Assembly (NCBI GenBank): GCA_964036315.1
Contig: OZ038500.1
Coordinates: 63,754,749 to 63,818,748 of the forward strand
Origin: Acanthosepion esculentum
Taxonomy: Eukaryota; Mollusca; Cephalopoda; Sepiida; Sepiidae
Length of the DNA stretch: 64,000 nucleotides
Direction: 5' to 3'
The notes beneath the pieces are model-generated. The model searched no databases and had not been told where the DNA came from. It saw only the letters and a program-made list of their open reading frames with translations. A program made the translations under genes and the position numbers. This document shows, piece by piece, positions 40,669 to 50,187 of this stretch (the stretch's first letter is position 1; each line of letters begins with the position of its first letter).

Positions 40669-43264
40669 ACAAACAGTTCGAAATAATTGAAATGTTCCTC
40701 TCCTGGCGAGCTCTACGTAACTATGTCGAGAACAAGAAATTAAAGTGGACTTAGCACAATGACAAAAAACAATAAAAATAAAAATAGATGTCGTACTAAA
40801 GTATTTCTTGTACAGACATTTTATAAAGGTAAGTTCCAATACAACCTACTCTCTACAGGACGGGTATTCTGTTATTAAAAATAAAACTGTTATATACGAA
40901 TAAAGTGTCGCTACAGACACTTGAGTTTGAACATAGATCGCCAGTGAGCAAACACAGGCGATCCCATTATCGAATTAAGTGGATCACATGACCATAGAGG
41001 AAACGCATATATCGGAAGTCGCGTGACGTCTAGATTGATCTGCATTTCTAGTCTATCCTCTATTACTATTCGGATCGCTATTTCTCCTCTATTACTATAC
41101 GGACCGCTATTCTCTCTTCTCTTCTCTACACTATTCTCTATTCGGTTCAATACGGTGGTTACTATTCGAGCGAGTATTATCAGGCAAGTACTATTAGTGC
41201 GAGATTATTCGAAGGCGTCTGACACCAACATTGTTCAACTGCGTACTATAGTTGTATCTGCGATTACAGAGTCTCTACTACCACAAGTGTATACGAAAGT
41301 GACAACGAGTATTCGTTGGCATTACAAAAGTGGCAACGAGTGTTCGTTGACATCACAAGAAAAAAAAACTCACTGTGACGGTTATTAGAACAACAAACAA
41401 CAAAATGTTAGATTTTATCACAGCACAAAAATGTCTATAAAATTGTCTTTTCATTTCTGTGAGTGTCAGGTAGGAATGTCTTCTTATAAGTGAAAGTGTA
41501 CACGCATATAATTCTATAAGTTCTATTATTTATGGGACGATGTGAGCTCTTAGAGGAAGAAGTGTATTTAATAATCACTTTGTATTCGTTATTTACGTTA
41601 TTTACACTCGGAAGCATCTTTATTGTTATTATCACAAAGGGATACTTGATTAGAACGATTGTTCGTGGATTTTGTGATAGTAATTGTGAGTTCAATCCTG
41701 GGATAGTTATTGCAGTCCTACACTTGAAATACGGCGAGCAATAACTGAGTCCGATAACTAAAAGGAATTAACGAGATGTTTCTAGTCATGGTCGGCAGAA
41801 TGAAAACAATATACCCCCGTAGATTAACGGGTTCAGTTTAACATTTCATGAATGTTACCCGGATCGAAAAGCACTTGATGACGACTGAGCGGCATAACGA
41901 CAGAAATATTGTAGCAATAGCAACACCGATAAGGACAAAATAATCCGCATGTAAATAACATAGAATAGAACGATACAAAAGTTTCATCGGCGGCCATTTT
42001 TATTGGAGTGGGGACGCTCTCGTTTGCCTTCTCGCATCGTGTGAGATTTCTATTGCTGTAGGATCTGTTTTCAGTTGAATTGATGTGTTAACTTGATTTT
42101 CACTTTTAGAGTAAGTGGCCATGTTTAAATGCAAATGGTAGAAATGCCCAACAAACAGAATTAATAAATTTTTATAATAAACAATAACAAGAGAAAGAAA
42201 AGATCAGGTCCCAAAATAATATAGAGCAAGCAAACAATATATGCAAGATAAAACGAAAATTTCACAAACTAAGAATTGTTGTTCACACACAAGAGCGAAT
42301 TCGGATAAACGAACGCAGCGTTCTGACTTCAAGATAAGACAGACCAGAACTAAGTGAAATGAGACCGAAAAGTCGTCTAACTTATTGGCCAGGAAGAAAT
42401 CCCGCATTCATCTGTGTGGTTTTGTCTATAAATCGGGGCGGGAAGTATTTTACAGCCATTCCTGGTAAAATTGGAACAAACATTAATTTTCTCGAGAAAA
42501 AACTTTAATTGTTTGAATTTTACAAATTCATTTTAATATGGTGTATATTTAAAAACGAAATGTATGCGTGGAGTCTCCTGCGCAGGACATGTTTTTGGTT
42601 ATTACAGATTTAGCAAATGGGAGCTTTCACATCCGTACGAAGACCGAACATATCCAATGCCCAAGCATAACTTTAATAATAATTGGTGTAATGATTAGCG
42701 ATACAGAAATGATTACTGTGATTATTGAGTAATGATTACTAATAGAGAAATCACTATTGATTCATAGTGTTTGAATATTACTTAAGGCTATTTACTTCAA
42801 TACATAGTAATGTCTACTGGCCAAATATAATGACACTTCTTTTTTTAACTGTGCCTCTTATCTAGATACATTGCCAAAAATGTTTCACCGAAGTTGGTGA
42901 AGTTGAAAAAGAATCTACCCTTCCTTCGTAGCTGTCAAAGTACGTTGTCCTCATTTCAACCGGCGTTTATTCACAAATAAACAACATATTCAAGTTAAAT
43001 CTTATGTCGAGGGAAGGAAATTCAAAATAAAATTTTATTGTCGGTGCACGCTCCAAAAGAAATGCCTCTTATTTACTCGGCAACAGGTACAGGGAGTGCA
43101 ATAACACCGGTGAATTCAACTGCAACCATTACTTTATCAAACAGTCTTCTGCATTATTAGGTATGTATATCTGCTTACGACGAAAAAAAATCTGTACAAT
43201 ACCTCCCAGAATGGGGAGTGTCACATACTTCGTTGTCGCATACTGTCTAGCAGTACTCATATAC
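40669..43264. other. No recognisable gene; possible LTR-like stretch at 40870-41400
   Basis: 40906-41390 is unusually rich in CTATT/CTCTATT and ACTATTCG motifs (for example CCTCTATTACTATTCGGATC, CCTCTATTACTATACGGACC). It includes GTGACAACGAGTATTCGTTG and GTGGCAACGAGTGTTCGTTG as a ~30-bp tandem pair. The composition resembles some LTR U5 regions, but I find no target duplication or paired copy. The 121-codon frame inside is not a known protein. 41400-43264 shows nothing assignable. Confidence 0.4.
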
Positions 43265-43424
43265 ATTGTTTGGTTTCTGTAAACGTTCAGCAAGTACCCG
43301 GAATTTCAAATATATGGAGTATTTTCGTCGTGGAGGAGTCCAATGTTACACATCTGCATTGTACTTACTTTCATGCCAGACGCTATTCTACCAGGCTGCT
43401 CCTCAAAATCTATTCGTAACAAGG

Positions 43425-43426
<2 letters not shown>

Positions 43427-43474
<48 letters not shown>

Positions 43475-43491
43475 ACATATATATATATATA
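43427..43491. repeat. Compound (CA)n-(AT)n microsatellite
   Basis: CA run to about 43476, then AT to 43491. It borders the SINE at 43495. Confidence 0.95.
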
Positions 43492-43494
43492 TGT

Positions 43495-43625
43495 CATCCA
43501 GGCCAGTTTCGCTGTATCACAGATCATCAGTGCGTCTAGAAATTCGATTGCTTCAAGCCGGGATCGAAAGCCGACTGATTTTGGCATAAAGTCAAAGTTT
43601 CTACTATCAGCACACGTCAGAGGGA
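43495..43625 (-). mobile_element. tRNA-derived SINE (family S2)
   Basis: The plus strand reads GTTTCGCTGTATCACAGATC, ATCAGTGCGTCTAGAAATTC, GCTTCAAGCCGGGATCGAAA and GCCGACTGATTTTGGC. On the minus strand GGCTTTCGATCCCGGC is the B-box region and TATGCC..AAATCAGTCGG precedes it. The same family occurs at 43840-44020, 45219-45405 and, in plus orientation, 59080-59195. Confidence 0.72.
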
Positions 43626-43839
43626 ATGGGAAATGCTATTCTTAAATGAAATTTTTACGAATGTAAACAAAAGCCAGACCGTCATAGTGCTCGTTTCATT
43701 TTTAATGAAGGGCATTGCGGAAACGGCTGCTGTTTAGAATTACCCTCCCTCTGAACAGTGCTCAACTGAGATTATCGAGATAATAATAATAACAATAATA
43801 ATAATGATAATGATAATAATAATAATCCACATACAACCC

Positions 43840-44020
43840 TGTTTCGCTGTATCACGGCTCATCAGTGCGGCTAGACATCCGATTGCTCCACAGCCCTGTT
43901 TCGCTGTATCGCGGCTCATCAGTGCAACTAGACATCCGATTGCTCCAAGCCGGGATTGAGACCCGACAGATTTGGCCTCAGTCGGAGTTTCTACCCCTGA
44001 ACTATGCAGATGAGATAACG
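43840..44020 (-). mobile_element. SINE family S2 with partial tandem duplication
   Basis: CCCTGTTTCGCTGTATCACG, GCTCATCAGTGCGGCTAGAC and ATCCGATTGCTCC are repeated 53 bp later as CCCTGTTTCGCTGTATCGCG and so on. The copy then continues into the B-box region (AAGCCGGGATTGAGACCCGA). It is followed by (AT)n at 44021-44036. Confidence 0.75.
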
Positions 44021-44225
44021 ATATATATATATATATTTGTATATATCAAGAACAATATTGGTAAGAAAAAAATGTATGACAAAGAAGAAAAAGTTTTCTT
44101 CTGACGCGTTTCGTCCTTTAGATCTTCATCGTGTTAAATTTGCTATGTTGGTGCGACTACACATGCACACGAACGAGGGATGCTGGGAATTTTAAATCAT
44201 TATTCTTTTTTAAAATCTAGCTGAT

Positions 44226-44450
44226 TTAATTTAGATTCCTTTTCTCCGTGGTTCCATGACTTTTGTTACTAGATACCCCACACTGCGATAATAGAATATC
44301 TGCCAAGAATGTTGAAAGGATGTAAGAGCCTGGGCGCAAATTTACTGTGTATGACCTTGCGATCAAGACACTCTCTAAACATTTTCGTCGTACTGATTTG
44401 CGAGGGTCAAGCAGCTCAGTTCCTAGGAACCGACAGCCAGACACCAGCAC
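44226..44450 (-). other. 74-codon open frame of unknown nature
   Basis: A minus-strand frame with mixed composition (starts MLVSGCRFLGTELLDP). I do not recognise it, and no splice or promoter context supports it. Immediately upstream on the plus strand is the dispersed motif ACGCGTTTCGTCCTTTAGAT with CTTCATCG (44105). Treat as unproven. Confidence 0.2.
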
Positions 44451-44474
44451 ATATGATTTGATTATAGTGGTGAA

Positions 44475-44637
44475 GATACATGAAGAAATATAGTTTTAAG
44501 TTGTGCTATATTTATGGGATAAAGTGCTCAATATCAGAGATAGAGCGTATGTAAATAAAAATATAAAATGAACATTGAAGTCAACACTCTGTTTCATGCT
44601 AGACGCAATCATCAGACCGGCTGAATGTTCACTTTTA

Positions 44638-44700
<63 letters not shown>
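44475..44700 (-). repeat. (AT)n-linked repeat family F, single copy
   Basis: GAAGAAATATAGTTTTAAGT, GCTATATTTATGGGATAAAG, TGCTCAATATCAGAGATAGA, GTCAACACTCTGTTTCATGC and TAGACGCAATCATCAG are found here in reversed order relative to 51650-51840 and 59220-59430. The copy ends at (AT)n 44641-44698, followed by GTAT-type variants. Confidence 0.75.
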
Positions 44701-44710
<10 letters not shown>

Positions 44711-45149
44711 GTATGTGTATATATATGTATGCGTGTATATATATATGTGTATGCAGATTCATTTTTATAAGACAGTATGTTCAAATGGGAGGGAGTATAC
44801 ATGTGTAAGCTAACGAGGACACGCATGCACACACAATACACAAAATGGATATGGATTTGACAGTCTCAAGAGTAATGTAGGGATAGGAAAAGATCTCATA
44901 TCAACGCATCACCACCTTCCAGTCCAAACCTTAGGGAGAAATTCACTTCTGCCAACTGTCCTTTAAAATTTATTCCTTTTTATTTGACTGAAGACGGTCA
45001 CTAAACTGGAATCACGTGTAGCAAAAATATGAAGAATAAAATATAATCTATACACTCAAACAAATCCACATTATAACCAAAAACGTTTGCGGTTTTTCTC
45101 TTTTTTAAAATATACCTTTTTCTCTCATTGGAAAAAACACTAAACTTTT

Positions 45150-45152
<3 letters not shown>

Positions 45153-45218
<66 letters not shown>

Positions 45219-45405
45219 GTCATTCACAGACAGTACTGTTTCGCTGTATCACAGCTCCTCGGTGCGACTAGACTTCCGAATGCTTCAAGCCAGGATTGAA
45301 ACACAACTAATTTGGTGTCAGCCAGAGCTATCTTCACTCGGTAGAGTCATACAACTAAATCTAGCGTATTGTTTTTACAAATGTAAACAAATGCCAACAG
45401 CCAAA
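45153..45405 (-). mobile_element. (AT)n followed by SINE family S2
   Basis: AT run at 45153-45216, then GTTTCGCTGTATCACAGCTC, GGTGCGACTAGACTTCCGAA and GCTTCAAGCCAGGATTGAAA. This is the same arrangement as at 43427-43625. The segment at 45059-45130 repeats, reversed, the arm of the palindrome at 54497-54881 (ATAACCAAAAACGTTTGCGG). Confidence 0.75.
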
Positions 45406-45429
45406 GTGCTCCATTCATTTTATATATAT

Positions 45430-46582
45430 GTATAGTGGACGATGGATAAATTGTCCCCATTTTTTCGAGGCTTTGAAATTACCGGCCATGCTCAAGAAAT
45501 TGATGACGACAAATTGTGCGCACGCTCCCAGAAAATGTAACTGCAGTGTAATCCACGGGTGTGTTTTATGCGCATTCAGCATCACTTTCTAATATGGTTT
45601 GGTTAGATGTCCTGGTGAAGTTCTATGCTCGGAAATTATTATTATTCGAAAGGCAGTTAAAAATTAATGCTTGTTCTTCCTTAAGTAGAAGGGATGTAAT
45701 AGTATAAATACACAAATAATACCAAAATGTACATAAATTCTCAGGATTTCAAATTTAGTTCTCATCATAATCTCCTCGGGTCTAGTTTTTCAGCTTTTAA
45801 TTAGACCATCTACAGCCGCTTCGTAGTAGCTTCGTGGTAGCTTTTTACTTAGTCTCTTTCATCACTTCATGATTTTGAGTGACCGCTTCTTGAACCAGTT
45901 CCCCAAGCTCGAGGGCATCAAGCACCCCCTGCGTCTTCATATTCAGTGTTCTAGTATTCTTTCTTTCTACACACCTTCTTCTTCTTCCAAGCAAAAGATT
46001 TCAATAGACTACAGGCCCTGGCATGATTCACCTGAAAGCTTTTGCAGAGTTTTACAATAGTTATTCTTTAACCAACGGCAACAACAGAAATAACACGCTT
46101 CGGCGAGGCGTCATTCTCATAAAAAAATAACATTAATTTATTTCAAAAGTTCATCTACCATTTTTAGTTATAATAAAATCCGGGCAGTGAAGAGAAGTCT
46201 TACTATTTTTTGGAAGATATTAGAAGAGAAATCTTATTATTAAATAACACAGCTCCGGGGCTCCAAAGACTGAAATTTCTAAGCAAGGTTTTTTTTTGGT
46301 ATAATATGCAAATGTTAAAAGGATATTTAAGTTTGTTCAGCTATTTTCGCGTTGGTGCGAGCGCTTTTTAAAGAATCGTTTCCAGAAAAGTGATAATAGT
46401 ATTTATTTTGGTGAAATCAATGTGTGTGTCTGTGTGTATGTGTACGTGCAGCAGCTGCCGTACATGGCAGACCATCGACCTGCATCTGGAGGGTCATCTT
46501 TTAAATTTTTATTTTCTTTTAGTTAAGCACGTGGTTGTAATGATATTGTTCTCCTACCAATCGAGAGCATGGGATACACACC
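45430..46582. other. No gene recognised
   Basis: Mixed sequence. The 63- and 65-codon frames (45869, 46390) have no family features. 46440-46582 is the flank into which the LTR inserted. Confidence 0.45.
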
Positions 46583-47701
46583 TGTAATGGGAACTGACCC
46601 ATAAGAGTAATGGACTATCCCGTACACCATAAATACTGCGCCTCAAGAGGAAGCAGTCAGTGTGAGATTCAGTCCTTTTTGGACGTCTCAGCTATTCGGT
46701 CGAACTCTCTGCCTCTGAAGCAGAGGGGAACTCTCTGCCTTTGGGCAGGGAGGAACTCGGACGAGGCTCCGCCATTCGGCGGAGCCTCGTTCGAGGTGGT
46801 TGACCACCCCGATCCCGTTTATACGGGTTCTACGGGCAATTTTTGCCCGAGCCTACGGGCTCGGAAAGCCCACATTAAACCGGCCTTGTGCCACATTCGA
46901 CACACGTGGGCGTGTTGTTAAACATAGTGCGAGTTCAGTCTTTTTTGGACGACTCAGCTAGCCGGTCGAACTATCTGCCTCTGAGGCAGAGGGGAACTCT
47001 CTACCTCTGGGCAGGGAGGAACCTGGACGAGGCTCCGCCGAAGGGTAGAGCCTCGTTCGGGGAGGTTGACCAACCCGATCCCGTTTATACGGGTTCTACA
47101 GGTAATTTTTGCCCGAGCCTACGGGCTCGGAAAGCCCACATTAAACCGGCTTTGTGCCACATTTGACACACGTGGGCGTGTTAATGAACATAGTGCAAGT
47201 TCAGTCTTTTTTGGACGACTCAGCTAGCCGGTCGAACTATCTGCCTCTGAGGCAGAGGGGAACTCTCTGCCTCTGGGCAGGGAGGAACCCGGACGAGGCT
47301 CCGCCGAAGGGCAGAGCCTCGTTCGGGGAGGTTCACCAACCCGATCCCGTTTATACGGGTTCTACGGGCATTTCTTGGCCGAGCCTACGGGCTCGGTGAA
47401 CCCACATTAAACCGGCCTTGTGCCACATTCGACACACCTGGGCGTGTTGTTGAAAATAGTGTGAGTCAGTCAGAGACAGAGTCGCGTCAGACGATTACTG
47501 TAAGACATTGGAATAGTGATACTGGTCGAGACAACATAGTTCTCTATAACCTAACCTGATTGTTATTACTAACACTTCTACTTCTTTTGTACATATTCTG
47601 TTTGTAATATATCTGTGTTATTCCATACCTGTGTTCGAGTTATTTCTTCATTGGTTCTACCTTGGATCATAACCGTGGTACAAGGAACCTGGACCATAAC
47701 A
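46583..47701 (+). mobile_element. Solo LTR (1119 bp) with ACACC target duplication and internal hairpin array
   Basis: ACACC at 46578-46582 and 47702-47706 flanks a TGTAATGGGAAC..CCATAACA block. The 5' portion has AATGGACTATCCCGTACACC and a TATA-like CATAAATACTGCGCCTC. The 3' portion has GACATTGGAATAGTGATACT, GACAACATAGTTC, GTGTTCGAGTTATTTCTTC and GGTACAAGGAACCTGGACCA. Both portions match the 265-bp LTR at 32057-32321. Between them, just downstream of the TATA-like box, lie three 266-bp GC-rich repeats (46670-47467). No internal retrotransposon region is present, so it is a solo LTR. Gypsy-type membership is inferred from the 5-bp duplication only. Confidence 0.88.
46670..47467 (+). repeat. 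Three 266-bp hairpin-rich repeats inside the LTR
   Basis: Units start at 46670, 46936 and 47202 (CAGTC-T6-GGACG). Each holds, in order, these stems: CTGCCTCTGAGGCAGAGG; CTCTGCCTCTGGGCAGGGAG; GACGAGGCTCCGCC with GGCGGAGCCTCGTT (perfect in unit 1, one arm changed to GGGTAG or GGGCAG in units 2 and 3); CCCGTTTATACGGG; CGGGCAATTTTTGCCCG; GAGCCTACGGGCTC. They are followed by CCCACATTAAACCGGC, CTTGTGCCACATT and CACGTGGGCGTG. Because 266 is not a multiple of 3, the similar ORFs in each unit lie in different frames. It is non-coding and highly structured. Confidence 0.92.
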
Positions 47702-47780
47702 ACACCATCGTGCTCAGCCTGAGCAGGATTGCTTTTAATGGGAGATCGGCAGTTTCCCATAAAGCACATACCTTCTCTCC

Positions 47781-47927
47781 ATGTCACCGATGTTATCCAA
47801 GAAAAGGAAAGGCGCTGATACGTCGTCGCTGGAGTCCTTGAACAAGGCCGGCGGCAACGTCAAGAAACTTTGGGATTCCGACTCCAGATTTTATCTTCAG
47901 GGTTTAATCCTCAAGCATTCCCTGTGA
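47781..47927 (+). CDS. Short open frame with a basic patch, 48 codons (unproven)
   Basis: The frame begins MSPMLSKKRKGADTSSLESL and ends at TGA 47925-47927, passing NKAGGNVKKLWDSDSRFYLQ. It is GC-rich at third positions in an AT-rich window, lies 75 bp downstream of the solo LTR, and has a nuclear-localisation-like KKRK. I do not recognise a family. It may be the 5' end of a transposon ORF or an exon fragment. No splice donor or polyadenylation context settles this. It lies upstream of, and in opposite orientation to, the LINE at 48185. Confidence 0.25.
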   Translation: MSPMLSKKRKGADTSSLESLNKAGGNVKKLWDSDSRFYLQGLILKHSL

Positions 47928-48184
47928 CTGCGCATGGCCGCAAGTCAGCAGAGGTTTGAGTTCAGTTTTTCTTCGCTTACGTGTTCTGCTCTCCCAGGCT
48001 AACAAGTTCTGTTCACTCGAGATGATAATTACTTCCCCGATTGTGAATCTATATGATGCATTTGAAGTATATCCATTAAAAGGAGTTCTTTCCTTATTTT
48101 TTTAAAAAAGAAAACATCTGAATAGTTAGCCTCTCAAAGGCATTTTGAATGCCTACGTTTAAAAATAGTTGTTTTTTTTTATTG

Positions 48185-48915
48185 TTTAGCAGAAAATGTC
48201 CGAATACCTTGCACCTTTGCCTTCACCTTCTTCGATGTGTCGTGTCCCTTCACAAAGTTGGTAATCATAGCTCTCCACAATTTCTTGTCCTTTGTAGGCT
48301 TTAATAACTTTTGTTTTCCTATTATCTCCAGTAAACCTTGTTCCACCATCCTCTTACTGAAGCTCTGTATGTAGGTTATGCATTGTTTTCCCCTGTCCCT
48401 CTTGGCTTTAATCTGACATGTGAGTATCGAATTTTCTGAGTCCTCTTCCATCATTATGTCCCTTAGAATTTTTTCCTGATCTTATGTATAAGTGTTCTTT
48501 TTGTTACTATTTTCTCTAAAACTTTGTCGTTGCTCAGATATTGAGTCGATGTTTTTGTCAGCATCCTTCTGTAGAACTGTATTTCTGTTGCTTTAAGTCT
48601 CTACTCCATATGTGAGGAGATTGTTCAGCATTTACTGTCATGTAGAAAGACTGATGTTTCGTAACATTTCAGTATTCTTCTCTTTGTTTGTAACGAAATG
48701 TTCTTGTTGCTTAATATTTGCTTAGCTTTTTGAAAGCATCTTTCGCTATCCCATTACCTCTTCGGATATCAGCGTGGCACTATACGTCCTTTGTTAAAGC
48801 AATTCCCAGGTATTTGAAATTGTGTACTTGCTTGATTTTTGTATTTCCTTTTTGTAATTTGCACTCTGACGTGTTTCTTGCTACTAAATGCATTTCGAGC
48901 ATGTTCATTTAAATG
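48185..48915 (-). mobile_element. LINE family B, best-preserved RT C-terminal region
   Basis: On the minus strand from 48910: SSKKHVRVQITKRKYKN, a FQIPGNCFNKGRIV segment, ERCFQKAKQILSNKNISLQT, KRRILKCYETSVFLHDSK, then CxTISSHMEx+LKATEIQFYRRML, YLSNDKVLEKIVTKRTLI and HKIRKKF. After a frameshift come ENSILTCQIKAKRDRGKQ, CITYIQSFSKRMVEQGLLEI and KPTKDKKLWRAMITNFVKGH. This is the order of LINE RT thumb and C-terminal blocks. The YxDD catalytic part is not included (5' truncated). It is the reference copy for the other family-B fragments here. Confidence 0.85.
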
Positions 48916-48919
48916 TGTT

Positions 48920-49180
48920 GTTTGCTTATAACTTAAAAAAATGATCGGAATATTTTGTGTTTTTTGCCTCTTAAAACGAATTTTTGAATATCCTGTTAAA
49001 AACTTTTTTCTTCTCTTTGCCGAAAATGTCTAAATGTTGTGTGTCATAGCAACTGAAAGGCATTTTTAGCATTTTCGTTGAAAAGTGATTTTTCCTTACT
49101 TTTAAAATAAAATGTCTTAATAGTTACTATCTTGGCGCCCGAAACGCATTTAGAATATCCCCGTAAAAATCATGACTGAA
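48920..49180. repeat. Degenerate ~85-90-bp repeats flanking the LINE
   Basis: Units contain AAAATGTCTAAATGTTG..GGCATTTTTAGCATTTTCGT and AAAATGTCTTAATAGTTAC..CGCATTTAGAATATCC. A similar unit, AAAACATCTGAATAGTTAGC..GGCATTTTGAATGCC, lies at 48110-48170 on the other side of the LINE. The LINE may have inserted into such an array. Confidence 0.5.
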
Positions 49181-49239
49181 TACATAACTATTCATGGCGC
49201 AGGGGGTGGGAGATATTTTAGGAAACAGATTTTCGAAAT

Positions 49240-49585
49240 TAAATTTTTTTTTATGAAATTAAATTAACATTTTTTATGGTTTATATAGGAGTAGTTATGT
49301 TATATTATTAATTAAATTGTACTACTTGTTAATTTTAATATTAATTAAATTATAATATTTTAGTTAATATTTTCAATAATATTTTAATTGATTTATTATG
49401 TTATATTATTACTAAAGTAAGAAAGTAAATATTTGTTTAAAATAACTTATTAATAATATAACATGATAAATCAATTAAAATATTAATTCAAAATAATAGC
49501 TAAAATATTATGAATTAATTAATAATATAATATAACATAATATCTCCTATATAAGCTTCAGGAAAAAAATTAATTTAATTTAGAG
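49240..49585. repeat. AT-rich imperfect palindrome
   Basis: TTTATATAGGAGTAGTTATG with TTATATTATTAATTAA (49280 on) is mirrored by TTAATTAATAATATAATATA with ACATAATATCTCCTATATAA (ending ~49556). TTTTAATTGATTTATTATGT (49383) is mirrored by ACATGATAAATCAATTAAAA (49461). The arms are ~120 bp with gaps. Confidence 0.78.
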
Positions 49586-49860
49586 GAAAAAAATTAATGT
49601 CGAAGAAAAAATTTAGAACTGGAAGAAAAATCTACAGCTGAACAAAATGAAAGACGTAAACAAAACAAAATTTCATGAACCTGCGCGTGTAAAAGATCTT
49701 TAAGTCCATAAATACACACATGTAGAAAACGGAAAATTTTGCCAGGAAATATAAATGTCAGGATAAAATTGATATTTAAAAATTAAGAAATCTTGTCATA
49801 TTAATATGACATTATTAATGCTCTATTTTTAAATACTATTTTAATATTTTTAATATTGAG

Positions 49861-49865
<5 letters not shown>

Positions 49866-49939
<74 letters not shown>

Positions 49940-50187
49940 GAAATGGACAAAGTCCGACAATTATTTAAAGACATTTTTATGTTTAACATTCATTTAATAG
50001 ATACAAGTATTTAAGTAAATGTTCTGTTTTTGTTCATAATAAACAGTATTAAATAACATTTACCGGCCTGAAGGTCCGAGAAATTTTCATAAAATACATT
50101 CGTCCTCCGACAGGATTCGAACCTGTATCCTAGACGGAACCGTCATATAGCCTGACGTGCCTTTTTAACCGATTCGGCCACAGAGGA
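49866..50187 (-). mobile_element. SINE with class-II tRNA-like head and (AT)n 3' tail
   Basis: The minus-strand element starts at 50187 with an 86-nt tRNA-like head. It continues TCTCGGACCTTCAGGCCGGT, ATTTAATACTGTTTATTATG, AAATACTTGTATCTATTAAA and AAATAATTGTCGGACTTTGT, and ends in the (AT)n run at 49866-49937. It shows that this microsatellite is the SINE's 3' end. The same body forms the palindrome at 2018-2235. It directly abuts the 5'-truncated Tc1 element at 50188. Confidence 0.85.
50102..50187 (-). pseudogene. tRNA-Ser-like class-II tRNA fold (SINE head)
   Basis: All four arms pair. Acceptor: TCCTCTG with CGGAGGA (one G-U). D stem: GCC/GGC. Anticodon stem: CGTCA/TGACG with loop GGCTATA. 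The long variable arm is TCC-GTCTA-GGA. T arm: ACAGG/CCTGT with loop TTCGAAT. The B box GGTTCGAATCC is canonical and the A box TGGCCGAATCGG is near-canonical. The long variable arm and overall text resemble tRNA-Ser(GCT). Position 33 is G rather than U, so decoding is unlikely. No CCA follows. It is taken as the SINE promoter head. Confidence 0.8.

Noticed and set aside
41023..41388. 121-codon frame beginning MTSRLICIS
   Set aside because: Low-complexity Ile/Ser/Leu from CTATT-type repeats, with no recognisable domain.
46610..47399. Three similar ORFs (103, 92 and 81 codons) as a gene family
   Set aside because: They arise from 266-bp repeats read in successive frames. The similarity is at DNA level, tied to hairpins, and there is no protein constraint.
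46670..47467. Hairpins as bacterial terminators, integron attC sites or riboswitches
   Set aside because: There are no prokaryotic genes, no U-tracts after the stems and no integrase. The context is an animal LTR.
50102..50187. Functional suppressor (CUA) tRNA
   Set aside because: U33 is missing, no CCA or terminator T-run follows directly, and the sequence continues into a SINE body ending in (AT)n.
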